From JAKPKF01 sp964536135 (lineage in GTDB: Bacteria; Patescibacteriota; Dojkabacteria; SC72): a stretch of DNA of 49,946 nt. Positions 8,645 to 17,196 of the stretch are shown in pieces. Below the pieces are notes generated by a model. The model was given only the letters and a program-made list of their open reading frames with translations. It had not been told where the DNA came from and ran no database searches. Position numbers and translations under genes: made by a program. The stretch covers positions 1 to 49,946 of the forward strand of contig CAZHVM010000008.1 in the NCBI GenBank assembly GCA_964536135.1, in the 5' to 3' direction. Position 1 is the stretch's first letter. Each line of letters begins with the position of its first letter.

Positions 8645-9226
8645 ATGATTTCATATATATCAGGTGTGGTTCAAAAAATATCTTTTGGAAAAGATTCGTA
8701 TCTAGATCTTCTAACAAAGATGGGTATCTCTTACCGAGTACATATTCCTCAGAATTTTTCTCCAGTTGAAAAAGGTCAGCAATTGTCATTGTATACGCAT
8801 TTCCATGTAAGAGAAGATATGCAATCTCTATTTGGTTTTGATACAGAGCAAGAAAGAGATTTTTTTGAAGAATTAATAACAGTTTCTGGAGTTGGTCCTA
8901 AGATAGCACTTGCAGTGCTTTCAACTTACAAGAAAGATGATTTGGAGAAGATAATACTTGAAGGAGATTCTAAAAAGTTAAGTAAAGTACCTGGACTTGG
9001 AAGCAAAGGAGCTCAAAAGATTATTCTTGAATTGAGAGGGAAAGTAGATTTTGACAAAGATGGGAAGATTTCAAGTGCAAAAAGTCGGGATTTAAAGAAT
9101 GCGCTGAAGGTTTTAGGATATGCAGGAGAGATGTTAAATGAAAAAGTAGATTTAGGAGAAAAGATTCTTGGCAAGGATGAAGACATAGAGATCGAAGATT
9201 TAATTAAGAGAGTATTATCTGAATAA
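8645..9226 (+). CDS. ruvA: Holliday junction branch-migration protein RuvA
   Basis: 193 residues, close to the usual 190-205. The N-terminal OB fold opens MISYISGVVQKI. Two helix-hairpin-helix motifs follow (VSGVGPKIALAVLS and VPGLGSKGAQKIILEL). The short C-terminal domain that contacts RuvB (about 145-193) is present. RuvA tetramers hold the junction and recruit RuvB. The stop codon overlaps the ruvB start by one base (TAATG). Confidence 0.97.
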   Translation: MISYISGVVQKISFGKDSYLDLLTKMGISYRVHIPQNFSPVEKGQQLSLYTHFHVREDMQSLFGFDTEQERDFFEELITVSGVGPKIALAVLSTYKKDDLEKIILEGDSKKLSKVPGLGSKGAQKIILELRGKVDFDKDGKISSAKSRDLKNALKVLGYAGEMLNEKVDLGEKILGKDEDIEIEDLIKRVLSE

Positions 9227-10254
9227 TGATACAATCAAGTTTTGTTAGTGAAAATATTGAGAAGGTAGAGAAGGTCTCTAAGAAAAAAGATGCTCAATTA
9301 GAGCAGAAAATTAGACCAAGCAGATTAGAAGAAATTATTGGAAGAAAACAAGAGAAAAGAACTCTTCTCATGATGATAGAATCTGCCAAAAAAAGGAAGG
9401 AAGTTATAGACCACATTTTGTTCTATGGCCCTCCAGGATTAGGGAAAACAACATTCGCAATGGCTATTGCCAATGAGATAGGATGCAATATTAGAATAAC
9501 TTCTGGTCCAGCAGTAGAAAGACAGGGAGATTTGGCTGCCATATTAACAGGTCTGAAGGCAAACGATGTCCTCTTTATAGATGAAATCCATAGATTATCT
9601 AGAGTGGTAGAGGAGATTCTTTACCCAGCGATGGAAGATGGAGTTTTAGATATTGTAATGGGGAAGGGTCCTTCTGCAAAAACCATACGATTGAATTTAG
9701 AGCCCTTTACATTAATAGGCGCAACCACGCAGATAGGGAAGATTAGCTCTCCAATGAGAGAGAGATTTGGTTTAGTTCAGAGACTGGATTTTTTTAGTGA
9801 TGAAGATATGGTTTCAATTCTTCAAAGAGCTGCAAAACTTTGGAATATAAAAATAGAGGAGGGGGCTCTTGGAAAACTTGCCAGATCATCAAGAGGTACT
9901 GCTAGAATTGGTTTGAGACTACTTAAGAGAGCTAGAGATTTTTCAGAAAGTAAAAATGCAAGAACAATTACAGAGAAGATAGTGGAAGATACTCAAAAAC
10001 TTCTTGGTATAGATGAAAAAGGTCTGGAAGATATAGATAGGGAAATATTGAAATGTATAACGCTAAGTTTTAATGGTGGCCCTGTTGGGCTTTCAACGTT
10101 AGCAGCATCTATCTCCGAAGATGTAACGACACTTTCTGAGGTATACGAGCCATATCTGATGAAATGTGGTTTAATAAAAAGAACTTCGAGAGGAAGAGTC
10201 TTAACGGAGAAAGGTTTAAAATATATAGAAGGAATAATATATGGAAAGAGCTAA
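9226..10254 (+). CDS. ruvB: Holliday junction DNA helicase RuvB
   Basis: 342-residue AAA+ motor for branch migration. Walker A is GPPGLGKTTFA (about 67-77), Walker B is LFIDEIHRL, and the sensor/arginine-finger region is GATTQIGKISSPMRERFG. The C-terminal winged helix contains the conserved GGPVGLSTLAA. The first 25 residues are less conserved. The 3' end overlaps the next gene by 14 bases. Confidence 0.97.
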   Translation: MIQSSFVSENIEKVEKVSKKKDAQLEQKIRPSRLEEIIGRKQEKRTLLMMIESAKKRKEVIDHILFYGPPGLGKTTFAMAIANEIGCNIRITSGPAVERQGDLAAILTGLKANDVLFIDEIHRLSRVVEEILYPAMEDGVLDIVMGKGPSAKTIRLNLEPFTLIGATTQIGKISSPMRERFGLVQRLDFFSDEDMVSILQRAAKLWNIKIEEGALGKLARSSRGTARIGLRLLKRARDFSESKNARTITEKIVEDTQKLLGIDEKGLEDIDREILKCITLSFNGGPVGLSTLAASISEDVTTLSEVYEPYLMKCGLIKRTSRGRVLTEKGLKYIEGIIYGKS

Positions 10255-11059
10255 CTCAAGTTCAGATATAGAGAAAAGAGGAAAACTTCTTCTTCTTGCT
10301 GGATTGATAGCTGTGGCAATGTTTTTGAACAAGATCTTGCAAAAAGAAACTTCTGTTGAAATTCCGAGAATATATCTTAATGGTGCACTGTATTTTGCTA
10401 TATCTTTTGTGGGTCTCCTATGGTCTTTTAATTTCCAAATTAAATCAAAATCTATTCTTTATATTATTCAGGCAGCACTCTTTGTATTTTCTGAAGCTAT
10501 ATTCATAGAGTTCTTCTTTTTTCAGAAATTCAACAGACTCTACGAAGCTCTCATACTTCTAATTCTTTTAACTCTTGTCTTCGTTGGTAACTATGTTGCC
10601 TTTTTGATGGCCAATGTCTTTAATGTTGGGCTTTTTAAAAACATACCCTTGATACATGTAGGGAGAACATCTTCGTATCTTCTTTCTTTGCTTACGATTT
10701 ACTTTGTGACATTTAGTTTCCTCTCAAGCAACTTACCGATATATCTTCTCTTACCTCTTATTATTGTTGCCTATGCAATTGTTGTATATGTTCACTATTT
10801 AAATATTGGAATAGGGGGAGGAGATCAGATATGGAAAACTATATTAACCGGTCTAGTTGTTTTAACTCTTTTCTTCGGTGTCTTCTTGACTGGAAATTCC
10901 CATGAGATAGTTTCTTTCGTTCCTGTAGTAGGGTACTTTCTGTGTGTTAGTGTAGTAAGCCAGAGTGACATTGAATACAAGGAACGGAATGTATTCCTCT
11001 CTCTGATATCTCTTGCGATATTTTTCTTTATTGCAGTTTTCATTAATCTTCTTGGCTAG
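10241..11059 (+). CDS. Integral membrane protein of unknown function
   Basis: 272 residues with about eight hydrophobic helices spread over the whole chain and no recognised motif. It starts inside the ruvB 3' end with a 14-base overlap, preceded by a weak AAGGA, so it belongs to the ruv operon by position. The helix pattern could be a small transporter or an envelope factor; I cannot assign it. It is followed by 460 bases without a gene. Confidence 0.7.
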   Translation: MERANSSSDIEKRGKLLLLAGLIAVAMFLNKILQKETSVEIPRIYLNGALYFAISFVGLLWSFNFQIKSKSILYIIQAALFVFSEAIFIEFFFFQKFNRLYEALILLILLTLVFVGNYVAFLMANVFNVGLFKNIPLIHVGRTSSYLLSLLTIYFVTFSFLSSNLPIYLLLPLIIVAYAIVVYVHYLNIGIGGGDQIWKTILTGLVVLTLFFGVFLTGNSHEIVSFVPVVGYFLCVSVVSQSDIEYKERNVFLSLISLAIFFFIAVFINLLG

Positions 11060-11137
11060 AAATAGTGCATATGTTTCATAGAATAGGGGTGGGGGACCTA
11101 AGGACCTGTAGTGTGTAATGGCCTGTAGTAATATCAC

Positions 11138-11146
11138 TGTGGATAA
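11138..11146 (-). promoter_or_regulatory. Perfect DnaA box
   Basis: The plus strand reads TGTGGATAA, which is TTATCCACA on the minus strand, the consensus DnaA box. It is the only perfect copy I noticed in the window, and it lies in non-coding DNA. dnaA and dnaN are not in the window, so an origin role is not supported by context. Confidence 0.45.
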
Positions 11147-11507
11147 CTGTTTGCTAATCTCTCTCATTTTAAAAATAATCAATAGAATAAAATAGGGAAT
11201 AAGAATCTAGAGATTCTGGAATATTTAATTGTTTGTACAGATGTAATAGATACCCTTCCCCTGTTGATAATAATGTGTTACAATTTGACTATAAGTAACC
11301 GAGTATAATGTCCCTTATATGCGGTGACGATATTGTAAGAAGCAAAGAGTTGGTTCCTGTAGCTTACTTTAAACAATCGATAATGATGATCAAATACATC
11401 TATAGCCTCTGTCTAATATCCCATTCCCTCTCTTTACATTACTTGATTCTTACCTTCTTTGAAAATTTTACTACCCCTACCCTGATTACTTAAATTTTAA
11501 TTTGTAG

Positions 11508-11513
11508 TAACAT
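11508..11513 (+). promoter_or_regulatory. -10 box of the recombinase gene, predicted leaderless
   Basis: TAACAT lies six bases before the ATG at 11520. The same TAACAT plus six bases plus ATG arrangement precedes the response regulator at 37710. No Shine-Dalgarno is present. Confidence 0.45.
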
Positions 11514-11519
11514 TTAATT

Positions 11520-12884
11520 ATGAAAGACACATTTCCAAAACTACCAGATCAGGACGATTTCCTTTTGAATCTACAGAACAGTAACTACAGTATGCAAACG
11601 ATATATAACTATGCACGAGATCTTTGTATATTTGCTGTATATCTCTATTTCATAAACGTAGATTTCAAGAATGTAACCAAAAGAGACATATCAAACTACA
11701 AGGGATACCTAAGAGCTGGTGAACACCTTAAGGATTTAGACAAAATTAGGGGTAAAACATTAAAAAGCGTTGGTATATCAACAGAAGATAAGGGCAAGGC
11801 TTCTAGGGGCGATTTAAAGGCCGGTAACGACTTGGGTGGTATGAATACACCTCTAGGTGGCTCTGAAAAAGAGAAAAAAGACACAGGAGTCTTTGAAACA
11901 GATTTTTTGGGGGAGGTTTACAGTAAGGTTTATGGTGGTCTTGGAATTTATGGAAAACCAATGAATGCAAACGCAAGAAAAAATAATGGTTTGGATTTTA
12001 ATAGCATAAACAGAATGCTTTCATCTTTGCGATCATATTTGAAATTTAGAATATCTTGGGATCTAGATTTTCCTCTTGCACCAGATGCAATTGAAATGTC
12101 CAAGAGTGACAAGCGTGTAAAGAAAGTTGCATCACTCAAAGATTTAACAAGGTTGATAGAAGCTCCTATGGAATTTGAGAAGGATGAAAAGGTAGCTATA
12201 CGTAATCGTTGTATGCTGGAAGTGCTTTTTGCAACAGGTCTTCGTATATCTGAACTGATTGGTTTGGATATTGAGAAGATAAATAGTGAGGGTAAGATGT
12301 ATATCGTTGGTAAGGGAAAGAAGGAACGAGCAGTATTTTTAACAGGTAGATCTCTAGATTGGTTAAACAAATATTTAAGGGTAAGGTTGAAATATGCTTT
12401 CACGGACAGGGATGAGAAAAACCAGCCTGTAGAGATGGATGTTTTAATCAAGGAAAAAGAAAATACGGAGCGTGAAACATATTCTGATAATGATGTAAAT
12501 TTAGAGATGTTTGACAAGGGAAACAGGAAATATATTGAGATGGTAGAGGGATATAGGAAGAGTGGATATTTAAAAAAATTCGACTCCCCTGCCCTTTTCA
12601 TACCTTTCTCTGGTGGTAGAGCCGGAAAACCAGACGCGAGAATATCTACAAATTATTTTCAAGAGAAGATAGCGGAATACAGGAGAAAACTAGGTATACA
12701 GATACCTACATCTGCGCATAGCTTAAGACATGGTTATGCTACATATATGGCTGAGGATGGTGCAAGTCCAGTAGCACTACAAGCACTACTTGGTCATGAG
12801 AGTTTAAATACAACTTCTAGATATGTACATGCAAGTGAGAAATTTGCAGAGGATACTGTTAAGAAGAATCATCCATTGAAGTAG
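11520..12884 (+). CDS. Xer-like tyrosine recombinase with two large insertions
   Basis: Site-specific recombinase, probably the chromosome-dimer resolvase. The N-terminal SAM-like domain starts near residue 11. Catalytic residues: Arg242 in LFATGLRISEL, Lys in GKGKKER (265-268), HSLRHG with His400 and Arg403, His426 in LLGHES, and the nucleophile Tyr435 in TTSRYVH. At 454 residues it is far longer than XerC/XerD (about 300). One Gly/Lys/Asp-rich insertion of roughly 80 residues (about 70-155) splits the N-terminal domain, and a second charged one (about 290-365) lies between the Lys hairpin and the HxxR motif. The end converges on the next gene with eight bases between stops. It stands alone after a long non-coding stretch, which argues against a mobile integrase, as no cargo is seen. 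Confidence 0.88.
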   Translation: MKDTFPKLPDQDDFLLNLQNSNYSMQTIYNYARDLCIFAVYLYFINVDFKNVTKRDISNYKGYLRAGEHLKDLDKIRGKTLKSVGISTEDKGKASRGDLKAGNDLGGMNTPLGGSEKEKKDTGVFETDFLGEVYSKVYGGLGIYGKPMNANARKNNGLDFNSINRMLSSLRSYLKFRISWDLDFPLAPDAIEMSKSDKRVKKVASLKDLTRLIEAPMEFEKDEKVAIRNRCMLEVLFATGLRISELIGLDIEKINSEGKMYIVGKGKKERAVFLTGRSLDWLNKYLRVRLKYAFTDRDEKNQPVEMDVLIKEKENTERETYSDNDVNLEMFDKGNRKYIEMVEGYRKSGYLKKFDSPALFIPFSGGRAGKPDARISTNYFQEKIAEYRRKLGIQIPTSAHSLRHGYATYMAEDGASPVALQALLGHESLNTTSRYVHASEKFAEDTVKKNHPLK

Positions 12885-12892
12885 AAGAACTA

Positions 12893-13318
12893 CTACATCA
12901 TATCTACAACCTTTTGTACATCAGGATTACCCTCTTGTGCTTTTATTGTTGCTACTGCACTAGGATCTCCTGTCTGATATCTATTGTATAGATCTTTGGC
13001 ATTCTTCGTAGCTTCTAATGTTTGTTTCAGATGGTTTAGGAGCATTTCATTTTTCTTGTTTTCTGCTTCTTGTCCATATGCCTTTTCGAAGATTAAAGAT
13101 ATCCTAGATATTGCTTCTTCAGGAGTTGTTACAGGTTTATCTACTTCTTGTGCGACCATTTCTAATGTGGTGTCATCTACCGTTTCGCCAAGATCATCTA
13201 TAGCCATTTGCAATATCTCTTCTGAAGCAAGATCCATAAGTTGATTCAATTTTGTATCATCAAATCCAATTGCTTTCAATTCATTTTTAACATTCTCAAT
13301 TTCGGCTGTGTAATCCAT
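12893..13318 (-). CDS. Hypothetical acidic helical protein
   Basis: No family recognised. 141 residues, strongly acidic, predicted mostly helical, no membrane segment or signal peptide. It lies 22 bases downstream of the 563-residue protein on the same strand, so the two are probably one transcript. The C-terminus (YNRYQTGDPSAVATIKAQEGNPDVQKVVDMM) resembles that of the upstream protein in style only (both end in helices rich in Asn, Gln and Ala). A partner or chaperone of that protein is possible, but this is inference. Confidence 0.65.
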   Translation of the reverse strand: MDYTAEIENVKNELKAIGFDDTKLNQLMDLASEEILQMAIDDLGETVDDTTLEMVAQEVDKPVTTPEEAISRISLIFEKAYGQEAENKKNEMLLNHLKQTLEATKNAKDLYNRYQTGDPSAVATIKAQEGNPDVQKVVDMM

Positions 13319-13340
13319 TTGTGTATTTATTTAAATTAAG

Positions 13341-15032
13341 TTATTTGCCAATTGCTGTTAGCAATTTCTGTGCACCATCGGTGTTCATACTTCTTAGAGT
13401 TTCAATTAGCTCAGGGTTTGTATTACCAGCTCTAATGGCATTCCAATACTCTGTAAGTAGTCTATGTTTGTCGTATGTTGTTAGGTTTGAAAGTAATTGA
13501 TCGGTTATGTTGTTTGAGGCAAAATCTTGTCCGAGTTGGCTAGCTGCCATCTCTGATTGTCCGCCTGCATAATTAGCGAAGTTTTCTGCGCCACCTGCTA
13601 ATGTGCTTTGTCCAGGACCTCCAGCTGCATTACCATCCCATGCACTTCCAGGAAGATCTACTCTACCATCGTGTATGAATGAGTTTCCGGGATATGTTTC
13701 AGTTGATGCTGGAAGTGGAGCCTCTCCTGCTGGGACTTCTGGTTGAATTTGTTCAGTATTTATATTCCCTAAACTTCCTTCTGCACCTCCAGGGATTCCT
13801 GTTGGGACTTCTGGTCTGTTCCAAATTAATCCATGGCCACCCATTGCTGCATGGCTAATGAAGTTTGCGATACCAGCTCCTATAGCTGCGCCTGTAGCAA
13901 ACTTAGTTACATGTTGAACAATGTTTTGAATCTTTTTTAGATTTGTTTCTCTTTTTAGTAATCTCTCCTTTGTTGTAGGATCAAGAGTAGGATTTTCTAT
14001 CTGAGTTGCTAGCTTATTTAGACTTCTTCCTAAGAAGTAATTTGAAATTCTACCACCAATTGATACTACACCTGCTGCTGCAGCGACTGGTATTCCCACA
14101 GCTGTTCCTCCAAGTATTCCTGCTGCTCCACCAGCTACTACACCAGCAATTAAGGCTGCGGTTTTAAAGTCTCTTTGCTTTTTCTGGGTCTCTGGGGTTG
14201 TTGTTGTTACCTCAGGAGTTACTGTGGTTACTTCTGGCGTAACAGTAGGAGTTTTAGGTTCTAGCATTGCTTTTATCTGATCCATTTCATTTAATGCCTT
14301 CTGATCTAGATCTTTGTTTATTGTCGTATATGCTTGATCAACTTCCAATTGATCTTTTGACTTTGGTCTGTTTGGATCTAAAGCATTTTGAATTTTAAGT
14401 TCCTCAAGCATAGTTTCAATTTTATCTAATCTCGCTTTCAATTCAGTATTTTCTTCTTGAAGTTTTGCATTTTCACCATATATATCTTCATCAGAACCAA
14501 ACTCTAAATCAAAGAATTCTTTTTTAGGTGTTTCTTTCTTCAATTCGTCTTGTCCTGCTAGTGCATCTGTCCCACCGAATTTCGGAGTGTTGGTCATTCT
14601 GTTGTTGTATCTATTATTATAATTATCCATTTCCATCTTGTGTCTATCCTCTGCTCTTAATTCTTCTGATGTAGTATCTATATTCCCTAAAGAATTAGTC
14701 ATCTTTGGAGTTGTTTCCGCAGGTCCATAATCTGGATTCTTTCTGTTATCTGGGTTTCTGTAATCCTTGTCATTGAAAGATTGCCCCGGAGCAGTTGGTA
14801 AACTAGGTCTATCTCCTCCCATACTTTTGTATTTTGGATTTCCTTCTCCATGTGGTGGCTGTTGTAGAACCGTGTTAGGGCCCTTTGTTATGAGGTCTGC
14901 TCCCTCCTGATCCATTATGTTTAGCTTCATCCCATTATCTGCTGTGTAGACCTCTGCCTTATTTTCCTGAGTATAATTATCACTGTTTTGGATATTCGAG
15001 ACAAGATCTTGATTGTTATTATCCTCGCTCAT
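13341..15032 (-). CDS. Large low-complexity membrane protein with Gly/Ala-rich hydrophobic core
   Basis: Function unknown. 563 residues in blocks: a disordered polar N-terminus rich in Asn, Asp and Pro (1-180); a coiled coil near 190-215 (ENAKLQEENTELKARLDKIE); a Thr/Pro repeat with TPEVTT units near 275-300; then a Gly/Ala-rich hydrophobic region (about 310-350) and a second one near 385-405, which could be glycine-zipper membrane helices. The rest is a Gly/Pro/Ala-rich tail ending in a helical block of about 60 residues. There is no signal peptide. It lies upstream of the acidic 141-residue protein. A TTGACT/TATTCT promoter lies about 80 bases upstream. Confidence 0.7.
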   Translation of the reverse strand: MSEDNNNQDLVSNIQNSDNYTQENKAEVYTADNGMKLNIMDQEGADLITKGPNTVLQQPPHGEGNPKYKSMGGDRPSLPTAPGQSFNDKDYRNPDNRKNPDYGPAETTPKMTNSLGNIDTTSEELRAEDRHKMEMDNYNNRYNNRMTNTPKFGGTDALAGQDELKKETPKKEFFDLEFGSDEDIYGENAKLQEENTELKARLDKIETMLEELKIQNALDPNRPKSKDQLEVDQAYTTINKDLDQKALNEMDQIKAMLEPKTPTVTPEVTTVTPEVTTTTPETQKKQRDFKTAALIAGVVAGGAAGILGGTAVGIPVAAAAGVVSIGGRISNYFLGRSLNKLATQIENPTLDPTTKERLLKRETNLKKIQNIVQHVTKFATGAAIGAGIANFISHAAMGGHGLIWNRPEVPTGIPGGAEGSLGNINTEQIQPEVPAGEAPLPASTETYPGNSFIHDGRVDLPGSAWDGNAAGGPGQSTLAGGAENFANYAGGQSEMAASQLGQDFASNNITDQLLSNLTTYDKHRLLTEYWNAIRAGNTNPELIETLRSMNTDGAQKLLTAIGK

Positions 15033-15111
15033 ATGTTTATGTATTTAGGTTATATTATTGGTTTACCTATTCTAAACATGGAGTTATAAATAGGCAGATT
15101 TATACATAATC

Positions 15112-15140
15112 AGAATATAATGGAGATGTCTTGAAGTCAA
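15112..15140 (-). promoter_or_regulatory. Candidate promoter for the 563-residue protein
   Basis: On the minus strand TTGACT (15135-15140) is followed after exactly 17 bases by TATTCT (15112-15117). A second candidate, TATAAATCTGCC, lies closer to the gene and matches the CTGCC motif seen before other genes. Confidence 0.4.
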
Positions 15141-15154
15141 GGAATTGAGTGAAT

Positions 15155-17101
15155 TTAGACTCTTAAAGAAGGAATAGATTTCTCGTTTTGAGAAAATATC
15201 TTCTTTTGTGTATTAAAATATACAATCTCTTTTAATGCTTCAAACCCATGTTTAAACCATCTCATCTTCTTCCCATCCTCTTGTCCTCTTGGTTTGTAAT
15301 ATATATCTAATTGTTTAAGATTTAATTTCTTACCATCTTCTTTTCTCCAATTAGCAAACTTTGCTGTAACCTCAGGTTCTATACCAAAGTTTGTAGTAGA
15401 TTCTAAAGTAGATATTAACTCTCTAAAAATGTCTCCCTTTGCCATCTTGTAACAGGTCTCCATATCTTTAACAATTAATCCCTTACCGTAGGTAAAGATA
15501 TTGGAAAGTAATGTTACAAATTTGTTTCCTAAGTAATGGGTTGGATTTATGAAGATGTTTTCACTATTGAATCTGTTACCATATATTACATCTGTGTTTG
15601 GATACTGTAGGAAAGTTTCAACAAAAGTTGAGAGATCGTTTGGGTTGTACTCCAAGTCAGCATCCTGAACTACTACTAGGTCTCCAGTGGTATGTAGAAT
15701 TCCATGCTTTACACTTTGTGATTTCCCTAAATTGATTTCGTTCGCCAATAGTTTAAATTGTGCATATCTCTTGTTTTTTCTAATGTAGCTCTCAAGAAGA
15801 GTTTTTGTTCCATCTGTTGAACAGTCGTTGACAATTACGATCTCTTTTTTGATATCTCTTGGTAATTTTACTTCTACAACCTTCTCAAGCAAGGAGAGTA
15901 TGGATCTTTCTTCATTGAATGCAGGGATAACTATTGAGAGTGTTGAAAGAGATTCGGCCTTTAGATGCTCTGGGTAGAGATATCTGTAGTAATTCTTTAC
16001 CATTGTGTTGTTGTTAAACTTGCTGTTTGTATTTTTAACAATCTGCTTTATGGTCTCTGTATTAGAGCAATTAGATATTGCATCCTCAATCTTATTTGCA
16101 AGATCAAAACTGTTTCCTCTCTTGAATACATAACCTGAAGTACCAATCTCTTTGGCGATTTCTTTGTTACTTGGAGCATCAGAAATTACTGGGATATTTC
16201 CAAAAGCAGAGGCTTCAAGGATACCAAGGGAAAGACCTTCACTCAAAGATGAGTTAATGTATATTCTAGATTTCTTTAATAGTCTGAAGAGATCTTCCTG
16301 CTTTATGAACTCAGGTAATATCTCAACATTCTTTGGAAGTAATTTATGTTCTTTTAGTGCATTCCCCTCCCCTATGAGTACAAATTTCCAGTTTGGATAT
16401 TTGTTTGCTATCTTTTTGTATGCTCTCAGAGCTGTACTTGGATCTTTAACCTCTATCCATTTTGCTGCCCATATTACAAGGTTTTCTTTTTTAGAGATAG
16501 AGTTCTTAATTTCTTTGCCATTGTAGCCATTGTATATTACGTTTATGAAGGATTGGTCTGTACCAAATGTATTAGATACCCATTTTTTTCCGGCTTTAGA
16601 GACAGTTATGATATTTGTTGCAAATTTATGGACTAGTGAGAAAATATTTCTGTCTGCCCATTGTGCTAATCTATTTGTTAATGCAGATTTAAAGTATACG
16701 GGTCCTGCATTGTGTTCAACTACAGTGTACTGATGACTGATTAAGATACAAAGAATTGCTGTAATTAAACTACTTGTGAGATGTCTACTATGTACTACTA
16801 CCTGTGCATTTGGATTCTCTTGAAGTAATTTGAGTGTATACAGGATAAATCTAATACCAAATATTGGGTATGTGCCATTAAAAATGTTTAAGACAGGGAA
16901 ACTTTCAGCTTGAAAACCATTTATAGTACTAGACTTTCTTTTATTAGAGCCATAGAGAGCTATACTGTTTAATCCTTTTTTCTGTAATCCGGAAATCAAG
17001 TTGAAAGCCATATTCTCTAAACCACCCACTCGTGGATAGAAGTAATGGGATATGGATATAAAGTCGTATTCTTTTTTGTTTTTCAAAAAAAGTTCTTTCA
17101 T
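15155..17101 (-). CDS. Bifunctional GT4-GT2 glycosyltransferase fusion
   Basis: 648 residues with two enzymes in one chain. Residues about 12-375 form a GT-B glycosyltransferase of family 4 type: the N-terminal HYFYPRVGGLENMAFNLISGL motif and the donor-site segment SSLSEGLSLGILEASAFG with its conserved Glu. Residues about 385-640 form a GT-A family 2 enzyme of the dolichyl-phosphate-mannose-synthase type: LSIVIPAFNEERS, IVIVNDCSTDGT, and the metal motif VVQDADLEYNPND. It probably builds or transfers sugars for surface glycans. It is followed upstream on the same strand by a GT-C-like membrane protein and a secreted protein, but has its own promoter. Each half is of full length; the fusion itself is the unusual feature. 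Confidence 0.88.
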   Translation of the reverse strand: MKELFLKNKKEYDFISISHYFYPRVGGLENMAFNLISGLQKKGLNSIALYGSNKRKSSTINGFQAESFPVLNIFNGTYPIFGIRFILYTLKLLQENPNAQVVVHSRHLTSSLITAILCILISHQYTVVEHNAGPVYFKSALTNRLAQWADRNIFSLVHKFATNIITVSKAGKKWVSNTFGTDQSFINVIYNGYNGKEIKNSISKKENLVIWAAKWIEVKDPSTALRAYKKIANKYPNWKFVLIGEGNALKEHKLLPKNVEILPEFIKQEDLFRLLKKSRIYINSSLSEGLSLGILEASAFGNIPVISDAPSNKEIAKEIGTSGYVFKRGNSFDLANKIEDAISNCSNTETIKQIVKNTNSKFNNNTMVKNYYRYLYPEHLKAESLSTLSIVIPAFNEERSILSLLEKVVEVKLPRDIKKEIVIVNDCSTDGTKTLLESYIRKNKRYAQFKLLANEINLGKSQSVKHGILHTTGDLVVVQDADLEYNPNDLSTFVETFLQYPNTDVIYGNRFNSENIFINPTHYLGNKFVTLLSNIFTYGKGLIVKDMETCYKMAKGDIFRELISTLESTTNFGIEPEVTAKFANWRKEDGKKLNLKQLDIYYKPRGQEDGKKMRWFKHGFEALKEIVYFNTQKKIFSQNEKSIPSLRV

Positions 17102-17148
17102 TTAAAAAGGCTTTAATTAAAAGGGTTTCTATTGCTAGAAACTAGTTA

Positions 17149-17177
17149 ATTATACCACGAAATAGCCCTATAGTAAA
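17149..17177 (-). promoter_or_regulatory. Promoter of the GT4-GT2 fusion
   Basis: Minus-strand TTTACT (17172-17177), 17 bases, then the extended -10 TGGTATAAT (17149-17157). The predicted 5' leader is about 40 bases. The same TTTACT -35 and 17-base spacing precede the SDR gene at 49861. Confidence 0.6.
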
Positions 17178-17196
17178 ACACGCTTGGAAGGTCGCC

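Larger units (their letters stand above)
11060..11519. other. 460-base stretch without a convincing gene
   Basis: Contains a perfect DnaA box (11138-11146), two direct copies of CCTGTAGT 17 bases apart (11105-11112 and 11122-11129) with a third partial copy CCTGTAGC near 11357, a G-rich run (AGGGGTGGGGGA) near 11084, and a -10-like TATAAT near 11303. The last bases are the promoter of the recombinase. An open frame of 61 codons from 11308 starts inside the TATAAT and has no family features, so I do not call it. The stretch could be a long leader, a small RNA or an origin-like element; none can be shown here. Confidence 0.5.

Noticed and set aside
11308..11493. Open frame of 61 codons before the recombinase
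   Set aside because: Its ATG lies inside a TATAAT box, there is no ribosome site, and the translation has no family or membrane pattern that supports a gene.
11060..11519. Replication origin
   Set aside because: Only one DnaA box was found and neither dnaA nor dnaN is near; kept only as a DnaA-box observation.
12880..12894. AGTAG/CTACT hairpin between the convergent recombinase and 141-residue genes as a bidirectional terminator
   Set aside because: Only five pairs with no T-run; too weak to call.
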